DNA of 5,890 nt from Lachnospiraceae bacterium. GTDB taxonomy: Bacteria > Bacillota_A > Clostridia > Lachnospirales > Lachnospiraceae. The notes under the pieces are model-generated. The model was not told where the DNA came from. It was given only the letters and a program-made list of their open reading frames with translations, and ran no database searches. Both the position numbers and the translations under genes were made by a program. Shown in pieces: positions 1 through 5,890 of this stretch. Within the stretch, counting starts at the first letter, position 1. Each line of letters starts with the position of its first letter. The stretch is from NCBI GenBank assembly GCA_003446335.1, contig DMAZ01000056.1:1-5890 (forward strand). The letters are read 5' to 3'.

Positions 1-80
1 ATCAGCAGACCGATAAGAAAAACAATAAGAAAGCCTATATTGATAAATAACCTATTCTGTCCTTTTCTTATTCTGCTCAT
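1..80 (-). CDS. N-terminus of probable class C (pilus) sortase, cut by window edge
   Basis: Only the first 26 codons are in the window. They read MSRIRKGQNR followed by a hydrophobic segment LFINIGFLIVFLIGLL, a short basic cytoplasmic start leading into a membrane helix. This is the usual N-terminus of class C sortases, the transpeptidases that cut LPXTG pilins between Thr and Gly and link them through a pilin lysine. The catalytic His, Cys and Arg lie outside the window, so the call rests on the N-terminus plus its position just downstream of two LPSTG proteins. ATG at 80-78 is taken as start. An in-frame GTG immediately before it (83-81) is an alternative and sits at a better distance (7 nt rather than 10 nt) from the AGGGA at 95-91. 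An in-frame TAA at 107-105 rules out a longer protein. A signal peptidase I, also common in such loci, is the main alternative. Confidence 0.7.
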   Translation of the reverse strand, partial: MSRIRKGQNRLFINIGFLIVFLIGLL

Positions 81-90
81 CACATTCCAT

Positions 91-95
91 TCCCT
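91..95 (-). promoter_or_regulatory. Ribosome binding site of the sortase-like gene
   Basis: The minus strand reads AGGGA here. It is 7 nt from the GTG at 83-81 and 10 nt from the ATG at 80-78, so it slightly favours the GTG as start. It is weaker than the AAGGAG of the pilin gene, in line with lower sortase expression. Confidence 0.5.
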
Positions 96-104
96 GTATT
101 TCTC

Positions 105-135
105 TTATCGTAAGCTGCGCAGTAACTTTCGATAA
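105..135 (-). repeat. Inverted repeat just upstream of the sortase ribosome binding site
   Basis: TTATCG at 105-110 is matched by CGATAA at 130-135. Three further pairs (AAG/CTT) lie inside, after one T-T mismatch, and a CTGCGCAG palindrome sits in the loop. The hairpin ends 9 nt before the AGGGA of the sortase-like gene, so it could influence ribosome access or mRNA stability. It has no U-tract on its 3' side in the transcribed direction, so it is not a terminator by itself. Confidence 0.4.
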
Positions 136-153
136 AAAGGCACATTTATGCGC
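134..153 (-). terminator. Weak terminator-like hairpin between pilin and sortase genes
   Basis: On the minus strand GCGCA, loop UAAA, UGUGC forms a five-pair stem with one G-U pair. It is followed by C and five U (138-134). The stem is short, so at most it would end part of the transcripts leaving the pilin gene and leave readthrough into the sortase. It overlaps a competing six-pair inverted repeat (CGCGGA 151-156 with TCCGCG 172-177), and the two stems cannot form together. Confidence 0.25.
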
Positions 154-205
154 GGAATTATGATCATCGGGTCCGCGAAGCTGTTCCGATAACATATCTT
201 TTGGA

Positions 206-252
206 AGAAGCGCGCCGACGGCCGCAGATTTCTCTGCCCGCCGGCGCCTTCT
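206..252 (-). other. Strong GC-rich hairpin downstream of the major pilin gene
   Basis: The stem is nearly continuous. 206-210 pairs with 248-252, 212-217 with 242-247, 219-221 with 238-240, and 224-228 with 233-237, with small bulges at 211, 218/241 and 222-223. In the transcribed strand the loop is GAAA, a stable GNRA tetraloop. The stem is followed by CC then A-rich sequence, not U-rich, so it is not a standard intrinsic terminator. A likely role, inferred only from position 54-100 nt after the pilin stop, is protecting the abundant pilin mRNA from 3' exonucleases or acting as an end left by processing. Confidence 0.5.
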
Positions 253-254
253 CT

Positions 255-265
255 ATTCACTTATG
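255..265 (-). repeat. CATAAGTGAAT repeat, copy after the pilin gene
   Basis: The minus strand reads CATAAGTGAAT, preceded by TTGCCA. The same 11-mer occurs at 2123-2133, preceded by GTGCCA. This copy begins 40 nt after the pilin stop codon, and the other begins 41 nt after the adhesin stop codon. The role is unknown. Confidence 0.45.
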
Positions 266-305
266 TGGCAAATCATCCATATAGATATTCAGCCTGTCCT
301 TACAA

Positions 306-2060
306 TTATGCCTGTGTCCTTCTCCCTCTGATGAAAACGAAGGCGATTGTGGACATGATCGCTACACCGATGATGATGAAGAGGTAAACACCGCTTCCGC
401 CTGTGGACGGAAGTTCACCGAGTTCCGTATTCTTGACAGCATCCTCAAGAAGTGTAACGCCTGCGCCATTTTCATCCTCTACCGTCGTGATCGCATTGGA
501 CTCTGTTGTGGTCGTAGCGCTCTTGATATAAGCCGGGACTACAGTAAGACCGTTATAGTCACCGCCTGCCGTGTACTGGTCCATCGCAACATATGCGTAA
601 ACGGTCGTGACCGTGCCATCAGCAGCAACACTCTTATGACCGACAAGCCAGCCGACCTGCTCTGTGCCCGCAAGTTTTTCTTCTTCATTATCGGTATATT
701 CGAAGACAGTTGTCGTAGCAGTCGTGGTCTTTGTGGAACTTGTCAGGGAAGCTTCGATCGTATAGACCTGCTCATTGATCGTATATCCGGCCGGAGCTGA
801 GATCTCCTTCAGGTAATAGGTTCCCGCGGCGACCTGAGCGGATTCCGCAAAACCGTCTTCGTTCGTAACGACCGTGTCGATAAGCTGCGTGCAGGCTTCG
901 TCTGCATAGATTCCGAATACAGCACCCTCAAGTCTCTTGGCATTTTCGCCTTCTGCATCATCTGTCTTGATGAAGCTTATGCGGTATGTATAGATAATAT
1001 CCTGATCTTCTTTGTGTGTTACGCCATTCGGAAGCTCAGTATTCTCATCCGGAATTTCCGTCGGCTCCCAGGTCTCGCCCTGTGTCGGGTTGTTTGAGAA
1101 GTAAAGCGTAACATCGTTGACGTTTCCTTCAGCAGTTCCGATGACGGCCTTATCATTGACAATACCATCATACTTAATGACAGGGGCCTGTCCGCCGAGC
1201 TTCTCATAATCGAAAACGATCATGTAGCCATTTTCGCCCTGCGTAGCAGTTCCGATCACATCTCCTGCTGAGTTGACAAATGTATTATCTGCGCTCAGCG
1301 TAAGGGTTTCATCTCCCAAAACGACCGTCAGAGACTCATAGACGAACGTAAGACCTTCACTCATTGTATCTGTTACAATGTATGTCTTGTTGGTCGCCTC
1401 TTCCGGATAAACCGGGAGATCGGGAGTGACAGTATAGTGGATCACATCACCGACACCTGCGGTCTGCTTTTCCTTAGACTCGTCATCTGCTGTCGGATCC
1501 GGTGTCCAGCCTTCGGATCCCTTCTCGACATCAACAGTAGAGCTCTTTGCTACAGCCTTCTCACCGAATTTATAGGTATCGCTGACTGCGACAGATCCGC
1601 CGTAGATCACCTCATCATCATTTTCAAGCTTATAACCGGCCGTCAGAAGGATCGGATTATAAACATAGGACGCATCGGTACTCGTGACGATCGCAATGTA
1701 TCTGCCGATGCCTACCGTAGCTGAGGCCGTCCCGCCCGTTATAGTGGTAGAAATGGATTCCGGTGTGAGAGCTCCTGACTGAATCGCAGCCGCGATCCTG
1801 TTGATTTCCTGGGATGTCGGCTCTGCTTCATTTGCAAAAGATGCTCCTTCAAGATAATCATATCCGGTGAAAGTATCCCCGGCGTCGTTATAAGTGGCAT
1901 CCGCAATTTTGTAAAGTGTGACGGTGGCGTTCTCGTCCAGTCCGGTAACGCTCACCACGGCAGTATCATCAGGTTTTGCCGCCATGACGGTCAATCCCGA
2001 AACCGTGAGGACCATGCACATTGCAAGTACAATGCCGGTCAATTTCTTTAAGATTTTCAT
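306..2060 (-). CDS. Major pilin candidate: SpaA-type isopeptide-forming fimbrial protein, LPSTG anchored
   Basis: This 584-residue protein is the likely shaft subunit of a sortase-assembled pilus. Residues 1-27 are a Sec signal peptide (KILKK, hydrophobic core, cut near VMA-A). An N-terminal domain (about 30-170) ends at YKFGEKAVAKSS. A fimbrial isopeptide D2 domain (about 200-340) shows GDVIHYTV and IVTDTMSEGLTF. A SpaA/CnaB domain starts at FIKTD (candidate bond lysine K365), carries the E-box YYLKEISAPAGY (E419) and ends at VKNT (N544). The end is LPSTGG (550-555), a membrane helix (about 558-577) and the tail RGRR. Between the E-box and the last strand lies a Thr-rich insertion of roughly 90 residues, long for CnaB. 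I see no clear YPK pilin motif; VYPEE (217-221) lies in D2, so the polymerising lysine is unassigned (K164, K168 and K172 are candidates). The ATG at 2060 has AAGGAG 5 nt upstream. An in-frame TTG 48 nt earlier lacks such support and would bury the signal peptide. Confidence 0.9.
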   Translation of the reverse strand: MKILKKLTGIVLAMCMVLTVSGLTVMAAKPDDTAVVSVTGLDENATVTLYKIADATYNDAGDTFTGYDYLEGASFANEAEPTSQEINRIAAAIQSGALTPESISTTITGGTASATVGIGRYIAIVTSTDASYVYNPILLTAGYKLENDDEVIYGGSVAVSDTYKFGEKAVAKSSTVDVEKGSEGWTPDPTADDESKEKQTAGVGDVIHYTVTPDLPVYPEEATNKTYIVTDTMSEGLTFVYESLTVVLGDETLTLSADNTFVNSAGDVIGTATQGENGYMIVFDYEKLGGQAPVIKYDGIVNDKAVIGTAEGNVNDVTLYFSNNPTQGETWEPTEIPDENTELPNGVTHKEDQDIIYTYRISFIKTDDAEGENAKRLEGAVFGIYADEACTQLIDTVVTNEDGFAESAQVAAGTYYLKEISAPAGYTINEQVYTIEASLTSSTKTTTATTTVFEYTDNEEEKLAGTEQVGWLVGHKSVAADGTVTTVYAYVAMDQYTAGGDYNGLTVVPAYIKSATTTTESNAITTVEDENGAGVTLLEDAVKNTELGELPSTGGSGVYLFIIIGVAIMSTIAFVFIRGRRTQA

Positions 2061-2065
2061 GCAAA

Positions 2066-2071
2066 CTCCTT
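2066..2071 (-). promoter_or_regulatory. Ribosome binding site of the major pilin gene
   Basis: The minus strand reads AAGGAG, 5 nt before the ATG at 2060-2058. It is a near-perfect Shine-Dalgarno sequence and fixes the pilin start, so the signal peptide begins MKILKK. Confidence 0.85.
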
Positions 2072-2108
2072 TCTGTTCCTGTTTTTGTGTCTTTCTCTCT
2101 TGCTTCAA

Positions 2109-2146
2109 ATGGTTTTACTCAAATTCACTTATGGCACAAAACCCAT
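2109..2146 (-). other. Hairpin in the adhesin-pilin spacer carrying the repeated motif in its loop
   Basis: On the minus strand ATGGGTTTT (2146-2138) can pair with AAAACCAT (2116-2109), giving eight pairs with one bulged G. The 21-nt loop contains GCCATAAGTGAAT, the motif also found after the pilin gene. There is no U-tract after it, so it is not a terminator. The spacer (2061-2174) shows no convincing -35/-10 pair, so the adhesin and pilin genes are probably co-transcribed. Confidence 0.35.
2123..2133 (-). repeat. CATAAGTGAAT repeat, copy between adhesin and pilin genes
   Basis: This is the second copy of the 11-mer described at 255-265. It begins 41 nt after the adhesin stop codon and lies in the loop of the 2109-2146 hairpin. 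Confidence 0.45.
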
Positions 2147-2174
2147 AAATCATTATTGATCTGTCGGTTCTGAC

Positions 2175-5100
2175 TTAAACACCCTCCTTCCTGAAAGATT
2201 TTATATTCAACAGCAGCGCGGTGAACATGACCGCTATACCGCTGACTATAAACAGATAAGATCCAAATCCGCCGGTGCTCGGCAATTCGAAAAGAGGACT
2301 GTCATAAATAAAAATTTGTGTAATGGATCCGGTTACCAGCTCTATTACAGGAGCCTCCTCCGTCACTTCGGTAACCTCTCCGTCTATCAGCTGTACCGCT
2401 CGAACGCTCTGAACACCTCCCATCTCATCCGTAATAACTACTTCAAGAGGATAATTAATCAGATAATATCCTTCCGGCGCGGACAGCTCCTTCAGATAAT
2501 AGGTGCCGGCCTTCAGACCGTATATTGTAAACAAGCCATCCTCTCCGGAGGTGAACACGGTCTTTGGCTCAGCCGCCGGCGAATCCGTATCATAGGCTTC
2601 CAGAAGGTGCTCCTCGTCGCACTCCGGCGCTGAATAGATCGAGAATGCCGCTCCTGACAGCTGTTTGGTGTGATCAATGGAATCAGCTTTGACAAATGCC
2701 GCGGAGTACGCCTTTTCCCTGTTCGTAACAATGATCGTTCCTTCCGTTACGCCGGTCAGATTATTCTCGCTGTAGGTTACCTGATACTCATTGCCGACAT
2801 TTACTTCTGTAATTCTATATCGATAGGTATGTCCTTCCTGTTCAGCCAGTTCGCTGCTGTTGCTTCTCCACCTTGCAGTCCAGTCTTCCGAACCACTAAG
2901 CGTCACGGGAATCATTCGCTGCGTACCGGCCGTCTCGTCATATTGTGTTATGATCAGACTGATCGACTCAGGCAGATCATCGGACAGCGGATTGCCGTCA
3001 ACATCCTGCCACTCTTTTTTCACGATCAGTTCGCGAAGCCTTACGTTGTAGATGGAAACTTCTCCGCCGGTGCTGCCGTTTCCTATATAGGACGTCGAGT
3101 AACCGTCCGGGAATATTTCCTTCACGTAATAGACGTATATTTTGCTTCCGTCTTCACTTCGAGCCGGCAGATCTGTAAAAATATGCTTCCAGCCGTCCGC
3201 CTCTGTAATGATGTAGGAAGTTACATATTCCGCATCTTCCGGCATCACGGAAGGTATCTCCGGGACCTCCGGCTCTTCACCGCTTCCGGGATCAGGTTCG
3301 GGTTCAGGCTCAGCCGGCGGTTCAGCAGTAGCTGTCCCTATAGACATGGAATAGGAAACTGCCGGATTTGAGCCTACATAGCTTAAATAACCGATCAATG
3401 TGACGCGCACATCAAGCGCCTCTGTGACCGGGTCGATCACGTATGTTGCCCGTCTGGGTGGATAATTTCCCCAGGAACCGCCGATAAAGCAATTTTGAGA
3501 TGTCGGCAGGGAGCTTGATACGGGCCGGATCATTTGTCCGTTGACAGTAACGGAATAAATACCCGCATACGCAGCCGAAACATTCAGATTAATAGTAAGA
3601 CTGCCGCCTGAAGTCACGATCGCGTTTGCAGTCAGATCTCCCTGTGAAATAACGGATGTATCATGGTTGTCACCGTTTCCGGTGCCAAAATACTGTGTCC
3701 TGATATTGACCGGAAGAACCGCTCCGGTATTGCCTCCGGTGCTTCCTCCTATACCGCCGGATCCGCCGCCTGTCGGAACATCGAATTCCGCTCTGTACAG
3801 TTCAACTGTAATTCCGTCTATATCTTCCGGGTCAAACTGGCTGCCGTCCTCGTTGTACCAATGTTTCTCCACCGGCACTTCTATATTCTCCGGCAGTTTG
3901 TTTTCGACCGAGAGATCGATATACTTCGTGGCCTCATCCTGCGTCAGCGCAGCAATATCACTCCCCTCAATGATCGTCGCTTTTCCGGAAGAATCCAGCT
4001 GGAGCGCAATTACTTTGCCGGAAATCGAGGGATATCCGGGAGGTGCACTGACCTCTTTCATATATAAAGTCCGGTTCGCGTACATTCCGTAGGCGCTCAC
4101 CCTTCCATCCGGTCCCGTTGTCAGCGTACTGATAGGGTCATCACCTCTGTCGCACGCTTCTTTAGATTCCCAGAGACTGGCAGGTATCGTACAGTTTTCA
4201 TCCATGTAAAGGTTGAAGACTGCTCCTTCAAGGAGCTGGCTCGCATTATCCGCATCATGCTTTATTAACTCCAGCGAATAGCGCGGAGCGATGTTGAAGT
4301 AAATTGAAGCATTGGACCAGGAAGATCCTCGTTCCAGATAATAGAATTTCAGCTTGTGATCTCCGCTTTTGATCGAGTCCGGTATCTCACCGACTTTTCT
4401 GCCTTCAACGTAGATGTTTCCATCAGAGAAGTTAATGGATCCGTTTATTTCCCTGTGAATACCTCCGAGATCCAGAAGGAGCACATCATCCACAAAGACC
4501 CACACATCATCGTCGCCGCTGAAGTAGAACTCCATGTCCTTGTCCCCGGTCGCTCTGTTTCCTCCCGTTCCGGGATCATCCGGCAGGAAAAAGTCAACAG
4601 TGCTCACCATACCGAACCAGAAGTTGACCTGACCGGTCTTTTGATTGATCGTGGCCGTTCCCTGCTCAAAGGGCATGAAACCGGTCACATTGGTTCCGGC
4701 ATCGTTCCATTCACCTCGTATTGTCTGTGTACCGGTATAGACATAAAATCTTCCGTCATTCTGATTGTAGTCAGCCGCATTTTTATCGCTGTCATAGTAG
4801 TAGTAACCATATCTGCTTGATGATTGGTTTCCATCGTACTGATACAGCATATTTCCCTGGCCCAGATAGACCTTTCCGGGGATGTCGGATGTTCCGAACA
4901 GATCCTGCATCAGTGAATCATCGGGACTGCTGACGATTCCTCCGGTTATATCGCCGGCTCCGGCATATCGGTTCCTGCCGTTTTTCAGATTTGAGGCAAA
5001 TCCAAGAAATTGTTCGCCAAAGTTCTGGTAATACCAGTTCGTAAATAAGAAGTCGCCTCCGTTGCTGTTGTTCTGACTGTCCCTCCAGGTTTCAGAGTGA

Positions 5101-5890
5101 CTATACTGATTCACTGACGAACCGGAGACGACTGCCCCGTGATACGCGTTAAAGATCTCATTATAGTCGAACACGTCCGTAGTCACAAAACTGCTGACAT
5201 CCGGCTGGTTGCTGACTACGGCCGCCGCGGGTCCAAGGTTATAATTCGTCTGGACCCACTCAGCATAAAATACTGTATCTCTGTCAATTGTCGCGGTGTC
5301 ACCAGGCTTGTAGTAATTGCCTGTATTAATGTCATACCAGCCGTTCAGCGTATATTTATTACCGGCTATCGTACCGGCCGTTGTCGGCAGCGTTACAGTA
5401 TCGGTATATATCGTCTGAGATACATTGGTCGCTCCGTTATATAGGGAACGGCGCCTTCCCCACATATCACTTCCGGTCCCCATGCCGTCCGTTCCGTCGA
5501 ACCACACGGTGTACGGGGCGGCCCTCAGGGCCAATACTGCATATTCCGAGAAGGAATCTGCCGCAAAGGACGCCTCCACGCGTCCGTCTTTATCGCTGGC
5601 AACCTCCTGCTCCTTAACGCTCTCAATTAAGCTGCCTGCTGCCCCGGCTTTCTCTGCATAGTGGATCATGATCAGATCGTCCGCCTCGGAAAATTCTTTT
5701 CCGGTGAATTTCAGTTCCACCTGTACGCTTTCCAGAGGTTCAATTTCTTTCCCGTCACATACGAGAGAGATGTCGAACAGGGCAAACGCTGCTATCTCCC
5801 CTTCAGGACGTGCCGCTTCAACGGATTCATCTTCAGGACGCTCCGCACCAACGGATTCATCTTCGGGACGCTCCGCTTCAACGGATTCAT
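2175..5890 (-). CDS. Large multidomain pilus-associated adhesin, LPSTG anchored, 5' end outside window
   Basis: The frame is open through the right edge, giving 1237 complete codons in the window and no start; the GTG at 5720 is internal. From the N-terminal side come decapeptide repeats (5890-5801); a beta module with FALFDISLVCDGKEIEP (5798-5523); an InlB/Flg_new-type repeat with LNGWYD and TVFYAEW (5513-5256); and a large region ending in a fibro-slime/PA14-like domain with FSGDDDVWVFVDD, LDLGGIH and FYYLERGSS (about 5243-4287). Four isopeptide domains follow: CnaB1 (4283-3897; IKHD, KEVSAPPGY, VEN), CnaB2 (3884-3036; VEKHW, VKEIFPDGY, YNV) split by a large insertion, CnaB3 (3035-2715; VKKEW, RITEV, VTN) and CnaB4 (2711-2289; VKADS, LKELSAPEGY, IYD). 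LPSTGG (2285-2268), a membrane helix and the tail KSFRKEG end the protein. Such architecture is known for tip or ancillary pilins. Ligand binding by the fibro-slime domain is inference. The next gene, the pilin, follows after 114 nt. Confidence 0.9.
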   Translation of the reverse strand, partial: ESVEAERPEDESVGAERPEDESVEAARPEGEIAAFALFDISLVCDGKEIEPLESVQVELKFTGKEFSEADDLIMIHYAEKAGAAGSLIESVKEQEVASDKDGRVEASFAADSFSEYAVLALRAAPYTVWFDGTDGMGTGSDMWGRRRSLYNGATNVSQTIYTDTVTLPTTAGTIAGNKYTLNGWYDINTGNYYKPGDTATIDRDTVFYAEWVQTNYNLGPAAAVVSNQPDVSSFVTTDVFDYNEIFNAYHGAVVSGSSVNQYSHSETWRDSQNNSNGGDFLFTNWYYQNFGEQFLGFASNLKNGRNRYAGAGDITGGIVSSPDDSLMQDLFGTSDIPGKVYLGQGNMLYQYDGNQSSSRYGYYYYDSDKNAADYNQNDGRFYVYTGTQTIRGEWNDAGTNVTGFMPFEQGTATINQKTGQVNFWFGMVSTVDFFLPDDPGTGGNRATGDKDMEFYFSGDDDVWVFVDDVLLLDLGGIHREINGSINFSDGNIYVEGRKVGEIPDSIKSGDHKLKFYYLERGSSWSNASIYFNIAPRYSLELIKHDADNASQLLEGAVFNLYMDENCTIPASLWESKEACDRGDDPISTLTTGPDGRVSAYGMYANRTLYMKEVSAPPGYPSISGKVIALQLDSSGKATIIEGSDIAALTQDEATKYIDLSVENKLPENIEVPVEKHWYNEDGSQFDPEDIDGITVELYRAEFDVPTGGGSGGIGGSTGGNTGAVLPVNIRTQYFGTGNGDNHDTSVISQGDLTANAIVTSGGSLTINLNVSAAYAGIYSVTVNGQMIRPVSSSLPTSQNCFIGGSWGNYPPRRATYVIDPVTEALDVRVTLIGYLSYVGSNPAVSYSMSIGTATAEPPAEPEPEPDPGSGEEPEVPEIPSVMPEDAEYVTSYIITEADGWKHIFTDLPARSEDGSKIYVYYVKEIFPDGYSTSYIGNGSTGGEVSIYNVRLRELIVKKEWQDVDGNPLSDDLPESISLIITQYDETAGTQRMIPVTLSGSEDWTARWRSNSSELAEQEGHTYRYRITEVNVGNEYQVTYSENNLTGVTEGTIIVTNREKAYSAAFVKADSIDHTKQLSGAAFSIYSAPECDEEHLLEAYDTDSPAAEPKTVFTSGEDGLFTIYGLKAGTYYLKELSAPEGYYLINYPLEVVITDEMGGVQSVRAVQLIDGEVTEVTEEAPVIELVTGSITQIFIYDSPLFELPSTGGFGSYLFIVSGIAVMFTALLLNIKSFRKEGV
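3231..3788 (-). other. Coding insertion within the second Cna_B domain of the adhesin
   Basis: The first Cna_B strands (VEKHWYNEDG ... GITVELYRAE) are separated from their normal continuation (SYIITEADGWKHIFTDLP ... VYYVKEIFPDGY) by about 185 residues instead of the usual ten or so. The block is bounded by a Gly-rich linker (GGGSGGIGGSTGGNTG, 3773-3723) and a Pro/Glu-rich linker (AEPPAEPEPEPDPGSG onward, about 3323-3240). Between them are about 130 residues with beta-strand character (for example GGSLTINLNVSAAYAGIYSV and LDVRVTLIGYLSYVG). I do not recognise this inserted domain. Confidence 0.7.
5801..5890 (-). repeat. 30-bp in-frame tandem repeat array, continuing past the window edge
   Basis: Three consecutive 30-bp units (5801-5830, 5831-5860, 5861-5890) differ from one another at 3 or 4 positions. 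They encode the decapeptide DESVEAERPE with variants DESVGAERPE and DESVEAARPE. The unit length is a multiple of three, so copy-number change would alter the protein's length, not its frame. The array lies N-terminal to the beta module and gives a highly acidic, probably extended segment. The number of units beyond the edge is unknown. Confidence 0.9.

Noticed and set aside
258..281. Tiny minus-strand frame ATG GAT GAT TTG CCA CAT AAG TGA
   Set aside because: Seven codons with no ribosome binding site; the other copy of the repeat does not keep the frame.
2061..2108. In-frame TTG at 2108 that would add 16 residues (MKQERKTQ...) to the pilin
   Set aside because: No ribosome binding site precedes it. 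The extension covers the AAGGAG of the ATG at 2060 and would put a charged stretch in front of a good signal peptide.
2117..2142. Possible promoter in the adhesin-pilin spacer (TTGTGC, 16 nt, TAAAAC)
   Set aside because: Too few matches to the -35 consensus and a weak -10; it is not distinguishable from chance, although a separate pilin promoter cannot be excluded.
2149..2160. Small palindrome ATCATTATTGAT as an operator
   Set aside because: Only four base pairs per arm in AT-rich sequence; expected by chance.
2670..3371. Long plus-strand open frame, 233 codons
   Set aside because: It lies wholly antisense to the CnaB2-CnaB4 coding region and its translation has no recognisable domain; it is a shadow of the opposite strand.
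3663..4092. Two overlapping plus-strand open frames of 134 and 141 codons
   Set aside because: Both are antisense to the adhesin. The Pro-rich stretch is simply the complement of the Gly-rich linker.
5718..5720. GTG at 5720 as the start of the adhesin
   Set aside because: The frame stays open to the window edge and the upstream codons read as domain sequence (FALFDISL, EIEP) plus repeats, so the true start is outside.

Overview
The window carries part of a sortase-assembled (SpaA-type) pilus locus on the minus strand of a Gram-positive bacterium. LPSTGG cell-wall sorting signals, Cna_B/SpaA isopeptide domains, AAGGAG-type ribosome binding sites and intermediate GC content point to Firmicutes. 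The style of the domains (fimbrial D2, fibro-slime, the 'FALFDISL..GKEIEP' module) suggests Clostridia, probably a gut Lachnospiraceae-like organism; that placement is inference.

Read in the direction of transcription (high to low coordinates), the layout is as follows. (1) A very large surface protein, whose 5' end lies beyond the window, fills 5890-2175. It has decapeptide tandem repeats, a beta-rich module, an InlB-type repeat, a large region ending in a fibro-slime/PA14-like domain, four Cna_B/SpaA domains and an LPSTG signal. The second Cna_B domain is interrupted by a foreign-looking block of about 185 residues. This protein looks like the ancillary or tip adhesin. (2) A 114-nt spacer holds a hairpin and the pilin ribosome binding site. 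(3) A 584-residue major-pilin candidate (2060-306) has a signal peptide, an N-terminal domain, a D2 isopeptide domain, a SpaA/CnaB domain with a long insertion, and an LPSTG signal. (4) A spacer of about 220 nt holds several possible RNA hairpins. (5) The first 26 codons of a membrane-anchored protein, most likely the class C sortase that polymerises the two proteins, run off the left edge.

The expected division of labour is known for this type of locus. Both proteins are exported by Sec and held in the membrane by the C-terminal helix and basic tail. The pilus sortase cuts LPST|G and joins the pilins, and the adhesin is displayed on the fibre. Internal Lys-Asn/Asp isopeptide bonds stiffen the shaft.

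The most noteworthy points are the domain nested inside a Cna_B domain of the adhesin, the in-frame 30-bp repeat array at the right edge, a Lys-Asp rather than Lys-Asn arrangement in the last adhesin CnaB domain, and the folded spacer that may set the pilin-to-sortase expression ratio. I see no tRNA, rRNA, CRISPR array or insertion sequence.
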